From assembly GCF_042664895.1 (NCBI RefSeq), contig NZ_JBHTBQ010000018.1, forward strand, positions 1 to 64,000: 64,000 nucleotides of DNA, given 5' to 3'. The notes beneath the pieces were generated by a model. That model saw only the letters and a program-made list of their open reading frames with translations, was not told where the DNA came from and searched no databases. This document shows, in pieces, positions 1-8,937 of the stretch (position 1 is the stretch's first letter; each line of letters opens with the position of its first letter). The DNA is from Iodobacter arcticus (GTDB lineage: Bacteria > Pseudomonadota > Gammaproteobacteria > Burkholderiales > Chitinibacteraceae). Both the position numbers and the translations under genes were made by a program.

Positions 1-338
1 TAAAGAAAGCCTTAGCGAGGCTGCGCCCAGATGAAAAGCCGCTGCTGCATTCAGATCAAGGTTGGCAGTATCAAATGGCAGGGTATCGGCAGCAATTGGC
101 AGAAAAAGGGCTGGTGCAAAGTATGTCAAGAAAAGGGAATTGCCATGATAATGCAACGATGGAAAGCTTCTTTGGCACGTTGAAGTCAGAGTTCTTCTAC
201 CAAGAAAAATTCACGAGTCTTGAGCAACTAGAGCAAGGCATCGTGGATTACATCCATTACTATAACCACGACCGAATCAAGTTGAAGTTAAAAGGGCTGA
301 GTCCTGTGCAATACAGAACCCAGCCCTTGAGCGCCTAG
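1..338 (+). CDS. IS3-family transposase OrfB, C-terminal fragment (cut by window edge)
   Basis: The reading frame is open from base 3 to the stop at 336-338 and continues upstream of the window. The visible part of the DDE integrase (rve) domain includes HSDQGWQYQ, which carries the second catalytic Asp. It also includes NCHDNATMESFFGTLKSE, which carries the catalytic Glu, and a C-terminal YNHDRIKLKLKGLSP block typical of IS3/IS150 transposases. The enzyme cuts and joins the element's ends. The ATG at 75 is internal, not the true start. No frameshift is seen in the visible portion. Confidence 0.9.
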   Translation, partial: KKALARLRPDEKPLLHSDQGWQYQMAGYRQQLAEKGLVQSMSRKGNCHDNATMESFFGTLKSEFFYQEKFTSLEQLEQGIVDYIHYYNHDRIKLKLKGLSPVQYRTQPLSA

Positions 339-347
339 TTTTTATAC

Positions 348-372
348 TGTCCAACTAATTGGGGTCAGTTCA
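348..372 (+). repeat. IS3-family right terminal inverted repeat
   Basis: A 25-bp sequence 9 bases after the transposase stop starts TGTCCAACTAATTGG and ends GGTCAGTTCA. Its complement begins TGAACTGACCCC, the usual tip of IS150/IS3-type elements. It marks the probable junction with chromosomal DNA near base 372. Confidence 0.75.
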
Positions 373-408
373 TTGCTGGGCTTTTTTTTATGGGCGCAGG
401 CATAAACA

Positions 409-1275
409 CTACTCAATATTCTGAATTTGCTCCCGCATCTGCTCAATCAATACTTTTAGCTCAATTGAGGCACGGCTGGTTTCGGCGCTGACTGATTTCG
501 AGCCTAGGGTATTCGCTTCGCGGTTAAGTTCTTGCATGAGGAAATCGAGACGTTTGCCGACGGAGCCGCCTTTATCTAAGATGCGGCGAATTTCGCTAAA
601 GTGAGCGTTTAGGCGTGAGAGTTCTTCGTCGATATCAATTTTTTGCGCAAAAATCACAATTTCTTGGCGAACGCGGTCGTCGTCCATGGTGCCCAGTGCA
701 TCTAAAAAGCGCGCCTTCATTCTGGCTTCATAAGATGCGGCTAGTTGCGGGATCAGTGGGGTGACTTGATCCACAATCGCTTGCATGCCTGCGATGCGCT
801 CTAATAAATGTGCTTTGAGCTTATCGCCTTCACGGCCACGGCTGGCGCTAAAATCGGTTAGCGCTTCGCCCAATACTTCTAGGCAAGCAGCGCCGAGTGA
901 TTCTGGTGCAGCCACTTGAGCAGAAAGCACCCCTGGCCAACGCAATAACTCGCCCAACTGAAGCTCGGCAGCCAGAGGCGCAATTTTCTTAGCCACAGCG
1001 GCAGCGGCTAATAGTTGTTGCAATAATTCGGTATTCAGTTGTAAGGCCGACTCACCACCAGCACGCGCATTCCAGTTTACCCGGCACTCTACTTTGCCCC
1101 GGGCTAATTTGGCAGCCACCCGTTCACGAATCGCTCCTTCAAAAGGACGCAGCTCTTCGGGTGTTCTCAGTGTAAGATCTAGAAAACGGTGATTCACCGA
1201 ACGGAGCTCGATACTCAGCGTGCCACCTGGCAATTCGCGCTGAACAGAGGCAAAACCAGTCATGCTTAAAATCAT
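409..1275 (-). CDS. yicC: YicC/YloC family endoribonuclease
   Basis: This 288-residue protein matches the length of the YicC family, recently recognised as a stress-linked endoribonuclease. It begins MILSMTGFASVQRE and carries the family's RSVNHRFLDL block near residue 30. The C-terminal region (roughly 180-288) contains the conserved run RLDFLMQELNREANTLGSK. The ATG at 1275 is preferred over longer in-frame starts to 1392 because an AAAGGAG ribosome site lies just upstream and the family starts here. It is transcribed divergently from the kinase operon, with an 86-bp gap. Confidence 0.93.
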   Translation of the reverse strand: MILSMTGFASVQRELPGGTLSIELRSVNHRFLDLTLRTPEELRPFEGAIRERVAAKLARGKVECRVNWNARAGGESALQLNTELLQQLLAAAAVAKKIAPLAAELQLGELLRWPGVLSAQVAAPESLGAACLEVLGEALTDFSASRGREGDKLKAHLLERIAGMQAIVDQVTPLIPQLAASYEARMKARFLDALGTMDDDRVRQEIVIFAQKIDIDEELSRLNAHFSEIRRILDKGGSVGKRLDFLMQELNREANTLGSKSVSAETSRASIELKVLIEQMREQIQNIE

Positions 1276-1361
1276 TAGAGCTCCTTTAAAGGGATTTGCT
1301 TTACATTCCCTCAGGCTGAAATCAGAATTAACAGATACACAAGTATAACGAAAAGATACGG

Positions 1362-2330
1362 ATGGCAACCCCAAGCAATCAACCGCTCGCACGCGGCTAT
1401 CAATTACAGAACTACACGATCGCTAAACTGCTGTCGGCAGGTGGCTTTAGCATTGTGTATCTGGCGCATGATGAAAAAGATTATCCCGTCGCCATCAAGG
1501 AGTATTTACCTAATTCTTTAGCACTGAGAACCGAAGGCGAACTGGTACAAGCACGCAGCGAAGAGAATATCGCTTTGTTCCGCCACGGCTTAAAGTGTTT
1601 TTTTGAAGAGGGTAAAACCCTTGCTCATATTCAGCATCCCAACATTATACGGGTGCGTAATTTTTTCCGTGCAAATGACACTGTTTACATGGTGATGGAA
1701 TACGAGCGTGGCCGCACCTTGCAAAAAGAAATCCAGCTCAAGCACAGCAGAGGCGGGGTAGATGAGGGACTGATTCGCCATGTGTTTTATCATTTACTTA
1801 ATGGTTTACGCGAAGTTCACCTCAATAAGCTGCTGCACTTAGATATCAAGCCTGCCAATATTTATATCCGCAAAGATGGCTCGCCTGTGTTACTTGATTT
1901 TGGTTCGGCTCGCCAAACATTGGCCTTAGAGCAAAGCAAGCTCACCCCAATGTATACGCCGGGTTTTGCCGCGCCCGAGCAATATAATAAAAAAGATGCG
2001 CATGGCCCATGGACCGATATTTATGGCGTGGGGGCCAGCCTGTTTGCTTGTATTTCAGGTACCGCACCACAGGCTGCCGATCAGCGCTTAAAAGAAGATA
2101 AGGTGCTTAAGCTGCATGATCGATATGGCGATCGCTACTCGCCCGAGCTTCTCGAGCTGATCTCTGCCTGCCTAAGCCTTGATCCAAGCCGCAGGCCGCA
2201 AAGCGTGCCGCAATTACAAAAGCAACTTTTAGAACGTGGCTCAGCCCCAGTTAAACGTACTGGCATTGTTAATACCCTGCGCCGTAAATGGGTGGAGTAT
2301 TCAAATAAAGGCCAGCTGGAAACAGAATGA
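1362..2330 (+). CDS. Eukaryotic-like Ser/Thr protein kinase
   Basis: A 322-residue soluble kinase that should transfer phosphate from ATP to Ser/Thr. Visible motifs are a degenerate glycine loop (SAGGFSIVYLA, residues 25-35), the ATP-binding Lys46 in VAIKEY, the catalytic loop HLDIKPAN (Asp161, Asn166), the DFG motif at 179-181, and GFAAPEQ of the activation segment. The catalytic loop has HLD instead of HRD, as in several bacterial kinases. There is no membrane segment and no sensor (PASTA) domain. Its last bases overlap the PP2C gene in an ATGA, so the two are probably translationally coupled as a kinase/phosphatase switch. The substrate is unknown. Confidence 0.92.
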   Translation: MATPSNQPLARGYQLQNYTIAKLLSAGGFSIVYLAHDEKDYPVAIKEYLPNSLALRTEGELVQARSEENIALFRHGLKCFFEEGKTLAHIQHPNIIRVRNFFRANDTVYMVMEYERGRTLQKEIQLKHSRGGVDEGLIRHVFYHLLNGLREVHLNKLLHLDIKPANIYIRKDGSPVLLDFGSARQTLALEQSKLTPMYTPGFAAPEQYNKKDAHGPWTDIYGVGASLFACISGTAPQAADQRLKEDKVLKLHDRYGDRYSPELLELISACLSLDPSRRPQSVPQLQKQLLERGSAPVKRTGIVNTLRRKWVEYSNKGQLETE

Positions 2331-3232
2331 AATTCACCGTATATCAAAATAGCCGCCAAGGCGGACGGCAATATAATCAAGATCGCCTTGGCTATTCATA
2401 TAGCCGGGATGCGCTGCTGCTCGTCGTCGCTGATGGCATGGGCGGGCATTTACACGGCGAGATTGCGGCGCAAATCGCCGTTGAGTTGCTCACAGATCAG
2501 TTTCAGAAAAAAGCACAACCCATACTAAAAAGCCCGAATCAATTTTTGCAAGATGCCTTAATGCAATGCCATCGTGCGATTTTTGATTACGCCAGCAAGC
2601 ATCAGTTACTTGAGATTCCCCGCACTACGGTTGTGGCGGGGATTATTCAGGATGGTATTTTGCATTGGGCGCATGTAGGCGATTCGCGGCTTTATTTGCT
2701 ACGCAAAAACGAGATTTTGCTACAAACCAAAGATCATTCCAAAGTACAAAAACTATTGAATGATGGAAAAATCACCGCCGAAGAAGCCTTATTTCATCCT
2801 GAGCGTAACAAAATTTATAATTGTCTGGGTGGCACACTCAAACCAGAAATTGAGCTGGGTGGCAAAATAGTACTATGCGATAACGATACCCTGCTGCTTT
2901 GCACAGATGGTCTGTGGGGTGGTGTTACAGAAAGCCAGCTGATCCATTTTTTATCTTCGTTTCCTGTGCTGTTTTCTATCCCGCAGTTGATGGATCAAGC
3001 CGAATTACATGGCGGTAAATTTGCAGACAATATCAGCGCGCTAGGCATTAACTGGCACGATGCAGATGATCAGTTCTTTTCTGAAAATGCTTTTGTTTCC
3101 ACCCAAAAATTAGATGTCAACACCATCAGCACGCATATTGATCCTTCATCTGTGGGCGCCAATATTACGGATGAGGATATCGAAGCGGCGATTGCCGAAA
3201 TTCAGGCAGCCATTCAAAAATATTCTAAATAA
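2327..3232 (+). CDS. PP2C-family Ser/Thr protein phosphatase
   Basis: A 301-residue PPM/PP2C phosphatase that uses divalent metals to remove phosphate from Ser/Thr. The metal-binding aspartates are visible in NQDRLG (Asp19), VADGMGGH (Asp36), LLCTDGLWG and DNISALGI. It lacks a membrane anchor. About 55 residues follow the catalytic core, ending in an acidic/Ala-rich stretch (DEDIEAAIAEIQAAIQ). It overlaps the kinase upstream (ATGA) and the membrane protein downstream (TAATG). The natural reading is that it reverses the neighbouring kinase; this is inference from context. Confidence 0.92.
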   Translation: MKFTVYQNSRQGGRQYNQDRLGYSYSRDALLLVVADGMGGHLHGEIAAQIAVELLTDQFQKKAQPILKSPNQFLQDALMQCHRAIFDYASKHQLLEIPRTTVVAGIIQDGILHWAHVGDSRLYLLRKNEILLQTKDHSKVQKLLNDGKITAEEALFHPERNKIYNCLGGTLKPEIELGGKIVLCDNDTLLLCTDGLWGGVTESQLIHFLSSFPVLFSIPQLMDQAELHGGKFADNISALGINWHDADDQFFSENAFVSTQKLDVNTISTHIDPSSVGANITDEDIEAAIAEIQAAIQKYSK

Positions 3233-3915
3233 TGCCCATGCCCTCAAAAGTACGCAGCCCTCTCCCCGATTTACTCCGGGGGATTGCCGTTGTACTCATG
3301 GTTTTTTTCCATTTTTGCTTTGATCTGGCTTATTTTGGCCAGCTCGCTGTCCGAACCGACACAGATCCTGAATGGGTGGCGCTACGCACTTTAATCGTCA
3401 CCCTGTTTGCAGCTGTCGCTGGTTTCTCTGCGGGCACTCAACCCAGCATCAGACGTCAAATAAAGCTTTTAGCCTGTGCAGGGGCGGCCACGCTAGGTAG
3501 CTGGTTTATTTTCCCACATGCAATCATTTGGTTTGGCGTGCTGCATTTCTTTTTTGTGGCGGGACTGCTTGCCCCCTTTTTCGTCAAAAAAACAGGGCTA
3601 AGCATCGCACTGGGCCTTGCCTGTATTGCACTGGGTAATTATCTGCAAGCACCGCTGTTTAATCACCCCGCCCTCGCTTGGCTGGGCATGATGACCTACA
3701 AGCCGATAACCGAAGATTATGTGCCGCTACTGCCTTGGTTTGGTGTTGTTTTACTAGGTGTTGCTGCCCAAAGCCTGATACCCGCAAACTGGCTAAACAC
3801 AGGTGCGGCCAAGTCTCTGGCCCCCGTTCGCTGGCTGGGACGGCATAGCCTGCTTATTTATTTACTCCATCAGCCTGTGCTATTTACAATATTGGGGCTG
3901 GTTTTCAAAAAATAG
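3232..3915 (+). CDS. Multi-spanning membrane protein, DUF1624 / heparan-alpha-glucosaminide N-acetyltransferase-like
   Basis: A 227-residue integral membrane protein with about six hydrophobic segments. The N-terminal block PDLLRGIAVVLMVFFHFCFDL matches the start of DUF1624 proteins, bacterial relatives of acyltransferases that move acetyl groups across membranes. The arginine and the paired histidine/aspartate in this block are the conserved features. The start codon overlaps the PP2C stop (TAATG), placing it in the kinase-phosphatase operon. Its substrate cannot be told. It may be a regulated target of the pair or merely co-transcribed. Confidence 0.8.
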   Translation: MPMPSKVRSPLPDLLRGIAVVLMVFFHFCFDLAYFGQLAVRTDTDPEWVALRTLIVTLFAAVAGFSAGTQPSIRRQIKLLACAGAATLGSWFIFPHAIIWFGVLHFFFVAGLLAPFFVKKTGLSIALGLACIALGNYLQAPLFNHPALAWLGMMTYKPITEDYVPLLPWFGVVLLGVAAQSLIPANWLNTGAAKSLAPVRWLGRHSLLIYLLHQPVLFTILGLVFKK

Positions 3916-4093
3916 TACCGATGCCGCGCAGGGGATAAACCCCATGGCCATGGCCCACTTTTATCGTATGTCTCTCTATCTGAACAAACTTCTTTAGCTT
4001 CGCCACATATCAGTCACATGGTCACTGTAGTGTGTCAGTGTGACTTATTGCAGGCTCAGGCTTTGCAAGGCATTAGAAATGCCCTAGCAAAGG

Positions 4094-4099
4094 TATAAT
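4094..4099 (+). promoter_or_regulatory. Probable -10 box of rph
   Basis: A perfect TATAAT lies 30 bases before the rph start. No good -35 box sits at 16-18 bp; the nearest candidates are weak. The assignment therefore rests on the -10 alone. Confidence 0.4.
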
Positions 4100-4128
4100 C
4101 GCCAAAACTTACTATAACGAGACCCGTC

Positions 4129-4845
4129 ATGCGCCCTTCCTCACGCCTTAGCGATGAACTTCGCAGTGTCCGCATTACTCGCCAATACACCCGCCATGCT
4201 GAAGGCTCGGTCTTGATCGAGTTTGGCGATACTAAAGTCCTCTGCACCGCTTCGGTAGAAGAAAATGTGCCGCCTTTTTTAAAAGGTAAGGGACAAGGCT
4301 GGGTGACCGCCGAATACGGCATGCTGCCACGCTCTACCAATACCCGTATGCGCCGTGAAGCCGCTCAGGGCAAGCAAAGCGGCCGCACCCAGGAAATTCA
4401 GCGCCTCATTGGCCGCTCACTGCGTGCAGTTGTGGATATGGCCGCCTTAGGCGAGCGCCAGATTGTGATTGATTGCGATGTCATCCAGGCAGACGGCGGC
4501 ACCCGTACCGCCAGCATTACCGGCGCATTTGTAGCGCTAACGGATGCAGTCAATGGTTTGATTGCCGCTGGCAAGCTCAGTAAATCACCCATTCGTGAGC
4601 ATGTAGCTGCTATTTCGGTAGGTGTGTATAAAGGTGTTGCCGTGTTAGATTTGGATTATCCGGAAGATTCTGACTGCGAAACCGATATGAATGTGGTGAT
4701 GACTGGCAGCGGAAAATTTGTAGAAGTACAAGGAACAGCTGAAGGTGAAGCATTTAGCCGTGCAGAAATGAATACATTATTAGATTTAGCAGAAAAAGGG
4801 ATTAAAGATCTCATCACCTTGCAAAAAGCAGCGCTAGCTGGCTGA
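4129..4845 (+). CDS. rph: Ribonuclease PH
   Basis: A 238-residue phosphorolytic 3'-5' exoribonuclease that trims tRNA 3' ends using inorganic phosphate. It has the typical start MRPSSRLSDELRSVRITR, the phosphate/RNA-binding core with SGRTQEIQRLIGRSLRAVVD near residues 83-103, and the conserved DCDVIQADGGTRTASITGA block near 117-135. The length equals the family norm. It forms hexamers in the cytoplasm. A TATAAT box lies 30 bases upstream, so it is likely transcribed alone. Confidence 0.97.
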   Translation: MRPSSRLSDELRSVRITRQYTRHAEGSVLIEFGDTKVLCTASVEENVPPFLKGKGQGWVTAEYGMLPRSTNTRMRREAAQGKQSGRTQEIQRLIGRSLRAVVDMAALGERQIVIDCDVIQADGGTRTASITGAFVALTDAVNGLIAAGKLSKSPIREHVAAISVGVYKGVAVLDLDYPEDSDCETDMNVVMTGSGKFVEVQGTAEGEAFSRAEMNTLLDLAEKGIKDLITLQKAALAG

Positions 4846-5076
4846 TTTAAATGATAAATTGATCCATAAATGGTGAGATAATTTCATTAAAATCATGGGG
4901 TGCGAGGGATAAAAAGCGCAGAAAAGAGCGGTAAAGCAACAATTACCGTAATTCAAATGCTCATTTTAATTTGAATTTACCAGCAAAATCCCCACCCTCA
5001 TGGTGTTATTACGATGAAAAATATGCGGTGCATATAAGGTTTAGCCCCTTTTTATTACTTGGTTAAAGTACAAACG

Positions 5077-6345
5077 ATGAAACGTGTAGATGATTTCCGC
5101 CTTCGCTTCGGTAAAAAAGAGTTAGTGCCGATCATGATTGGCGGCATGGGTGTTGATATTTCCACTGCGGACCTAGCGCTTGAAGCAGCTCGCCTCGGCG
5201 GTGTTGGCCATATTTCAGACGCCATGATCAACACGGTGACTGATCGTCGCTACAAAACCAAGCAAGTTAAAGAAAAGCTCCAGCAATATAAACACAATGT
5301 CAGCAACTCTGATAAATCCGAAGTTCAGTTTGATTTAGGTCGCCTAGAAGAAGCCACCAAGCTGCACGTGAGTAAAACGATGGAGGCCAAGCGCGGTGAT
5401 GGGCTGGTCTTTATCAATTGCATGGAAAAGCTCACCATGAACGCCCCGAAAGAAACACTTCGGGTTCGTTTAACGGCAGCACTTGATGCAGGTATCGACG
5501 GGATTACGCTGGCAGCGGGTTTGCATCTGGGATCGATGGGGCTGATCGAAGATCACCCGCGCTTTAGAGATGCAAAGCTGGGAATTATTGTCTCCTCCGT
5601 GCGCGCCCTGCAGTTGTTTTTGCGTAAAAACGCCAAACTCAACCGCCTGCCCGATTATGTTGTGGTTGAAGGCCCCTTAGCGGGTGGCCACTTAGGCTTT
5701 GGCATGGATTGGGCGCAATACGATTTGGCGACCATCGTGGCCGAAGTTCACCAGTTTATGCTGGATGAGCATCTGGATATCCCAATTATTCCCGCTGGTG
5801 GTATCTTTACTGGTTCGGATGCTGTGGCCTACCTGGAGGCAGGTGCTGCTGCAGTTCAAGTAGCGACTCGCTTTACCGTGTCCGAAGAATGCGGCCTGCC
5901 TGCCAATGTGCAGCAGGAATACTTCAAAACCAGCGAAGAGAATATCGAAGTCAACCAGATATCCCCAACGGGCTATCCGATGCGCATGTTAAAAAACAGC
6001 CCATCGATTGGCGCAGGTATTCGTCCAAACTGCGAAGCCTACGGCTATCTGCTCGATGCCAAGGGAAACTGTAGCTATATCGAAGCCTATAACCGCGTGA
6101 TTGCCATTGAGCCCGATGCAAAGCGTATCAAAGTAATGGATAAAACCTGCCTTTGCACGCACATGCGCAATTTTGATTGCTGGACCTGTGGTCACTACAC
6201 CTATCGCCTGAAAGATACCAGCCACAAGCACGAAGATGGTAGTTACCAGATTCTGTCGGCTGAGCATATTTTTCATGACTACCAATACAGCACAGAAAAC
6301 AAAATTGCCCTGCCCGTAAAACATGAGCTGGAATTAGCGAAGTAA
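5077..6345 (+). CDS. Nitronate monooxygenase (2-nitropropane dioxygenase) family flavoprotein with Cys-rich C-terminus
   Basis: An FMN-dependent TIM-barrel enzyme of the nitronate monooxygenase family, about 422 residues from this start. Visible are the N-terminal PIMIGGMGVDIST block, VVEGPLAGGHLGFG near the active site, and IIPAGGIFTGSDAVAYLEAGAAAVQVATRF, the FMN phosphate-binding part. The last ~75 residues are an addition with CLCTHM, CWTCGHY and further His residues, suggestive of a metal site. The ATG at 5077 is chosen; an in-frame TTG at 5059 would add six residues. Neither has a clear ribosome site. The substrate may be a nitronate or an enoyl-type compound. A shared terminator follows. 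Confidence 0.85.
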   Translation: MKRVDDFRLRFGKKELVPIMIGGMGVDISTADLALEAARLGGVGHISDAMINTVTDRRYKTKQVKEKLQQYKHNVSNSDKSEVQFDLGRLEEATKLHVSKTMEAKRGDGLVFINCMEKLTMNAPKETLRVRLTAALDAGIDGITLAAGLHLGSMGLIEDHPRFRDAKLGIIVSSVRALQLFLRKNAKLNRLPDYVVVEGPLAGGHLGFGMDWAQYDLATIVAEVHQFMLDEHLDIPIIPAGGIFTGSDAVAYLEAGAAAVQVATRFTVSEECGLPANVQQEYFKTSEENIEVNQISPTGYPMRMLKNSPSIGAGIRPNCEAYGYLLDAKGNCSYIEAYNRVIAIEPDAKRIKVMDKTCLCTHMRNFDCWTCGHYTYRLKDTSHKHEDGSYQILSAEHIFHDYQYSTENKIALPVKHELELAK

Positions 6346-6360
6346 TACGGCAATCTAATA

Positions 6361-6394
6361 AAAAACGGCATAGCGCGAGCTATGCCGTTTTTTT
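6361..6394. terminator. Bidirectional intrinsic terminator
   Basis: A GC-rich stem (ACGGCATAGC / GCTATGCCGT) is flanked by A-run and T-run on the two sides. It lies between the convergent nitronate monooxygenase and tgt genes and can end transcription from both. Confidence 0.85.
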
Positions 6395-6422
6395 AGCACT
6401 GCGTGGGCACACCCACCTTAAA

Positions 6423-7538
6423 TCAATCTACACCGCGCGCACGATCTGCGTGGAATTGCGCTACATGACTGGTAAATTGATCCGCCTCAATTGCAGCGCG
6501 CATCTCTGCCATCAACACTTGATAGTAATGCAGGTTGTGGATAGTATTGAGCTGAGCGGCCAGAATCTCGCCCGTGCGGAATAAATGATGCAGATAAGCG
6601 CGGCTAAAGTTTTTGCAGGTATAGCAGGTGCACGTCTCGTCTAAAGGACGCTTATCGAGCTTGTGTTTGGCATTTTTGATTTTTACATCGCCAAAGCGCG
6701 TAAATAACATGCCATTCCTTGCGTTGCGAGTGGGCATCACGCAATCGAACATATCAATACCCTGACTAACCCCATACACAAGGTCTTCAGGCGTGCCTAC
6801 GCCCATTAAATAGCGCGGCTTGTTCACTGGCAATTTGGGCGCAGTATGCGCCAGAATGCGCTCCATATCTTTTTTAGGCTCGCCCACCGACAAGCCGCCA
6901 ATCGCCATACCATCAAAACCAATTTCTAAAAGACCGGCAATCGATTCATCACGCAGGTCTTCATACATACCACCCTGCACAATACCAAACAGCGCATTCG
7001 GGTTTTGCTGCGCATCAAATTCCGCGCGTGAACGCTTGGCCCAGCGATAAGACATCCGCATCGAGTCCCCTGCTTGTTTGCGATCGGCCGGGTACGGTGT
7101 GCATTCATCAAAAATCATGACGATGTCGGAATTGAGCACCGTTTGGATTTTCATCGATTCTTCTGGCGTTAAAAATAATTTATCGCCATTCACTGGGCTT
7201 TGGAAAGTCACGCCTTCTTCAGTGATTTTGCGCATCGCGCCCAAGCTAAAGACTTGGAAACCACCCGAATCAGTCAGGATCGGTTTATCCCAGCCCATAA
7301 ATTCATGCAGGCCGCCAAATTGCTCAACGACTTCCAAACCTGGGCGCAGCCACAAGTGAAAAGTGTTACCGAGGCAAATTTGTGCGCCAATTTCTTTTAA
7401 ATCGCGCGGTGTCATAGCTTTTACCGTGCCGTACGTGCCCACGGGCATAAACACCGGCGTTTCTACCACGCCATGATTCAAAGTCATCGTGCCGCGACGC
7501 GCGCCGCCACTGGTGGTTTTTAATTCAAATTTCAACAT
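6423..7538 (-). CDS. tgt: tRNA-guanine transglycosylase (queuine tRNA-ribosyltransferase)
   Basis: A 371-residue enzyme that exchanges guanine-34 for preQ1 in tRNAs with GUN anticodons, such as Asp and the GCT-type neighbours. Motifs are LTDSGGFQVFSLG (catalytic Asp ~90), GGLSVGEPKKDM, and GIDMFDCVMPTRNARNG with the nucleophilic Asp. The zinc ligands are CTCYTC and a downstream His. Length is normal. queA lies upstream on the same strand, 166 bp away. The two encode successive steps of queuosine synthesis and are probably co-transcribed. No yajC/secD follows, unlike the enterobacterial operon. Confidence 0.97.
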   Translation of the reverse strand: MLKFELKTTSGGARRGTMTLNHGVVETPVFMPVGTYGTVKAMTPRDLKEIGAQICLGNTFHLWLRPGLEVVEQFGGLHEFMGWDKPILTDSGGFQVFSLGAMRKITEEGVTFQSPVNGDKLFLTPEESMKIQTVLNSDIVMIFDECTPYPADRKQAGDSMRMSYRWAKRSRAEFDAQQNPNALFGIVQGGMYEDLRDESIAGLLEIGFDGMAIGGLSVGEPKKDMERILAHTAPKLPVNKPRYLMGVGTPEDLVYGVSQGIDMFDCVMPTRNARNGMLFTRFGDVKIKNAKHKLDKRPLDETCTCYTCKNFSRAYLHHLFRTGEILAAQLNTIHNLHYYQVLMAEMRAAIEADQFTSHVAQFHADRARGVD

Positions 7539-7704
7539 TTTTTATTCCATAAACGCTGCCGGAAACACAGTCCAGCGCGGGCGGCAAGATTACCGCCAAG
7601 ACATGGGCAAAGCAACGCGCTTGCCTCGTAAAAATGCCACGCACCTGCTGATAAACACACAGGCATAGCTATAACATCAACTGAAACACCGCCAAGTGCT
7701 GCCT

Positions 7705-8733
7705 TTATACTGAAGCCTTTGGCTCCAAAAGCATCGCATCACCGTAGCTAAAGAAACGATATTCCTGCTCTACAGCATGCTGATAAGCGCTGCGCATTTC
7801 CTCAAAACCTACAAATGCTGCCACCAACATCAAAAGAGTGGATTTAGGCAGATGAAAGTTAGTAATTAAGCGATCAACCACCCGGAACTGATAACCCGGT
7901 GTAATAAAGATATTGGTGTCGCCCTCTGGCTGGGCCAGAAAGCCCTGCTGTGAGGCCGCTTCTAATGCACGCAGGCTAGTTGTCCCTACCGCGATCACGC
8001 GCCCCCCCTGCGCCTTCGCCTCTTCAATCAAGGCAATAGTGGCTGCAGGAATAAAATAGCGCTCGTGGTGCATGGTGTGCTCTGCAATATCATCCACTCG
8101 CACAGGCTGGAAAGTACCTGCCCCCACATGCAAAGTGAGATAGCCGGTTTTTACACCCATTACCTGTAATTGTGCGAGTAAACCTTCAGTAAAGTGTAAA
8201 CCTGCCGTTGGCGCGGCAACAGCACCAGGATCACGCGCATAAATGGTTTGATAGCGCTTGGCATCTTCACCATCAGGCGTATGCGTAATATAAGGTGGCA
8301 AAGGTAGCTGCCCCGCCTGTTCTAAGATATCTAATACACTTTCTTCACCATCAAACTGCAATTTGAATAGATCTTCTTTGCGCTCGATCATGGTAGCAGG
8401 CCAACGATCTGCAAAAATAAGCCTTGCACCCGGCTTAGGGGCCTTGGATGAACGGATATGGGCAAGCGCAGTATGCTCATCTAAAACGCGCTCAATCAGT
8501 GCCTCAATTGCTCCGCCAGAATCCTTTTTACCGAACACCCTAGCCTTAATCACCTTGGTATCGTTAAAAATAAGCACATCACCTGCGCGTAAAAACTGCG
8601 GTAGCGCGCTAAAGTGTGAATCTTCCCGAGTCAGGCCATCGATATGTAATAGACGACTTGCCCCACGCACCTCTGGCGGAAACTGCGCAATTAAAGACTC
8701 AGGTAAATGGTAATCAAAGTCAGCTACTTGCAT
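7705..8733 (-). CDS. queA: S-adenosylmethionine:tRNA ribosyltransferase-isomerase
   Basis: A 342-residue enzyme that moves the ribosyl group of AdoMet onto preQ1 in tRNA to give epoxyqueuosine. It begins MQVADFDYHLPESLIAQFPP, the family start, and contains LIFNDTKVIKARVFG, GAVAAPTAGLHFT, LTLHVGAGTFQPVR and NFHLPKSTLLMLVAAF. The frame stays open to 8829, but those 32 extra residues do not resemble the family, so the ATG at 8733 is used. It lies upstream of tgt and divergent from aroQ (204 bp). Confidence 0.97.
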   Translation of the reverse strand: MQVADFDYHLPESLIAQFPPEVRGASRLLHIDGLTREDSHFSALPQFLRAGDVLIFNDTKVIKARVFGKKDSGGAIEALIERVLDEHTALAHIRSSKAPKPGARLIFADRWPATMIERKEDLFKLQFDGEESVLDILEQAGQLPLPPYITHTPDGEDAKRYQTIYARDPGAVAAPTAGLHFTEGLLAQLQVMGVKTGYLTLHVGAGTFQPVRVDDIAEHTMHHERYFIPAATIALIEEAKAQGGRVIAVGTTSLRALEAASQQGFLAQPEGDTNIFITPGYQFRVVDRLITNFHLPKSTLLMLVAAFVGFEEMRSAYQHAVEQEYRFFSYGDAMLLEPKASV

Positions 8734-8937
8734 ACAAAATAAGCCTTTTTTAAGGTGTAACAAAACTACAAAGCATGTATCGCCTTGTACGATAAAACCC
8801 GCTTGTGGATTGGCTTGGCGAGCTTTCAAACAAACGTTTTAGAATGCAAATCGCCGAAATTACCCACTTTTTCTGGACAAATTCGCACATACTGCGGCAA
8901 ACTTCGCCCAATGATAGGCAACAAAAATGAGTAGCGG

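Larger units (their letters stand above)
1..372 (+). mobile_element. Right end of an IS3-family insertion sequence (partial)
   Basis: The last part of an IS3-family (IS150-like) element enters from the left edge. It holds the 3' end of the transposase gene followed by a terminal inverted repeat at 348-372. That repeat begins TG and ends CA, as IS3-family ends do. The left end, the orfA part and the target duplication lie outside the window, so activity cannot be judged. Confidence 0.85.

Noticed and set aside
409..1392. Longer YicC start at 1392
   Set aside because: The added 39 residues are unlike the family and run into the divergent kinase gene; a good ribosome site supports 1275.
4846..5076. 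Possible riboswitch or 6S RNA before the nitronate monooxygenase gene
   Set aside because: Some complementary GGGGTG/CACCCC segments exist, but no known consensus or convincing fold could be assigned by eye.
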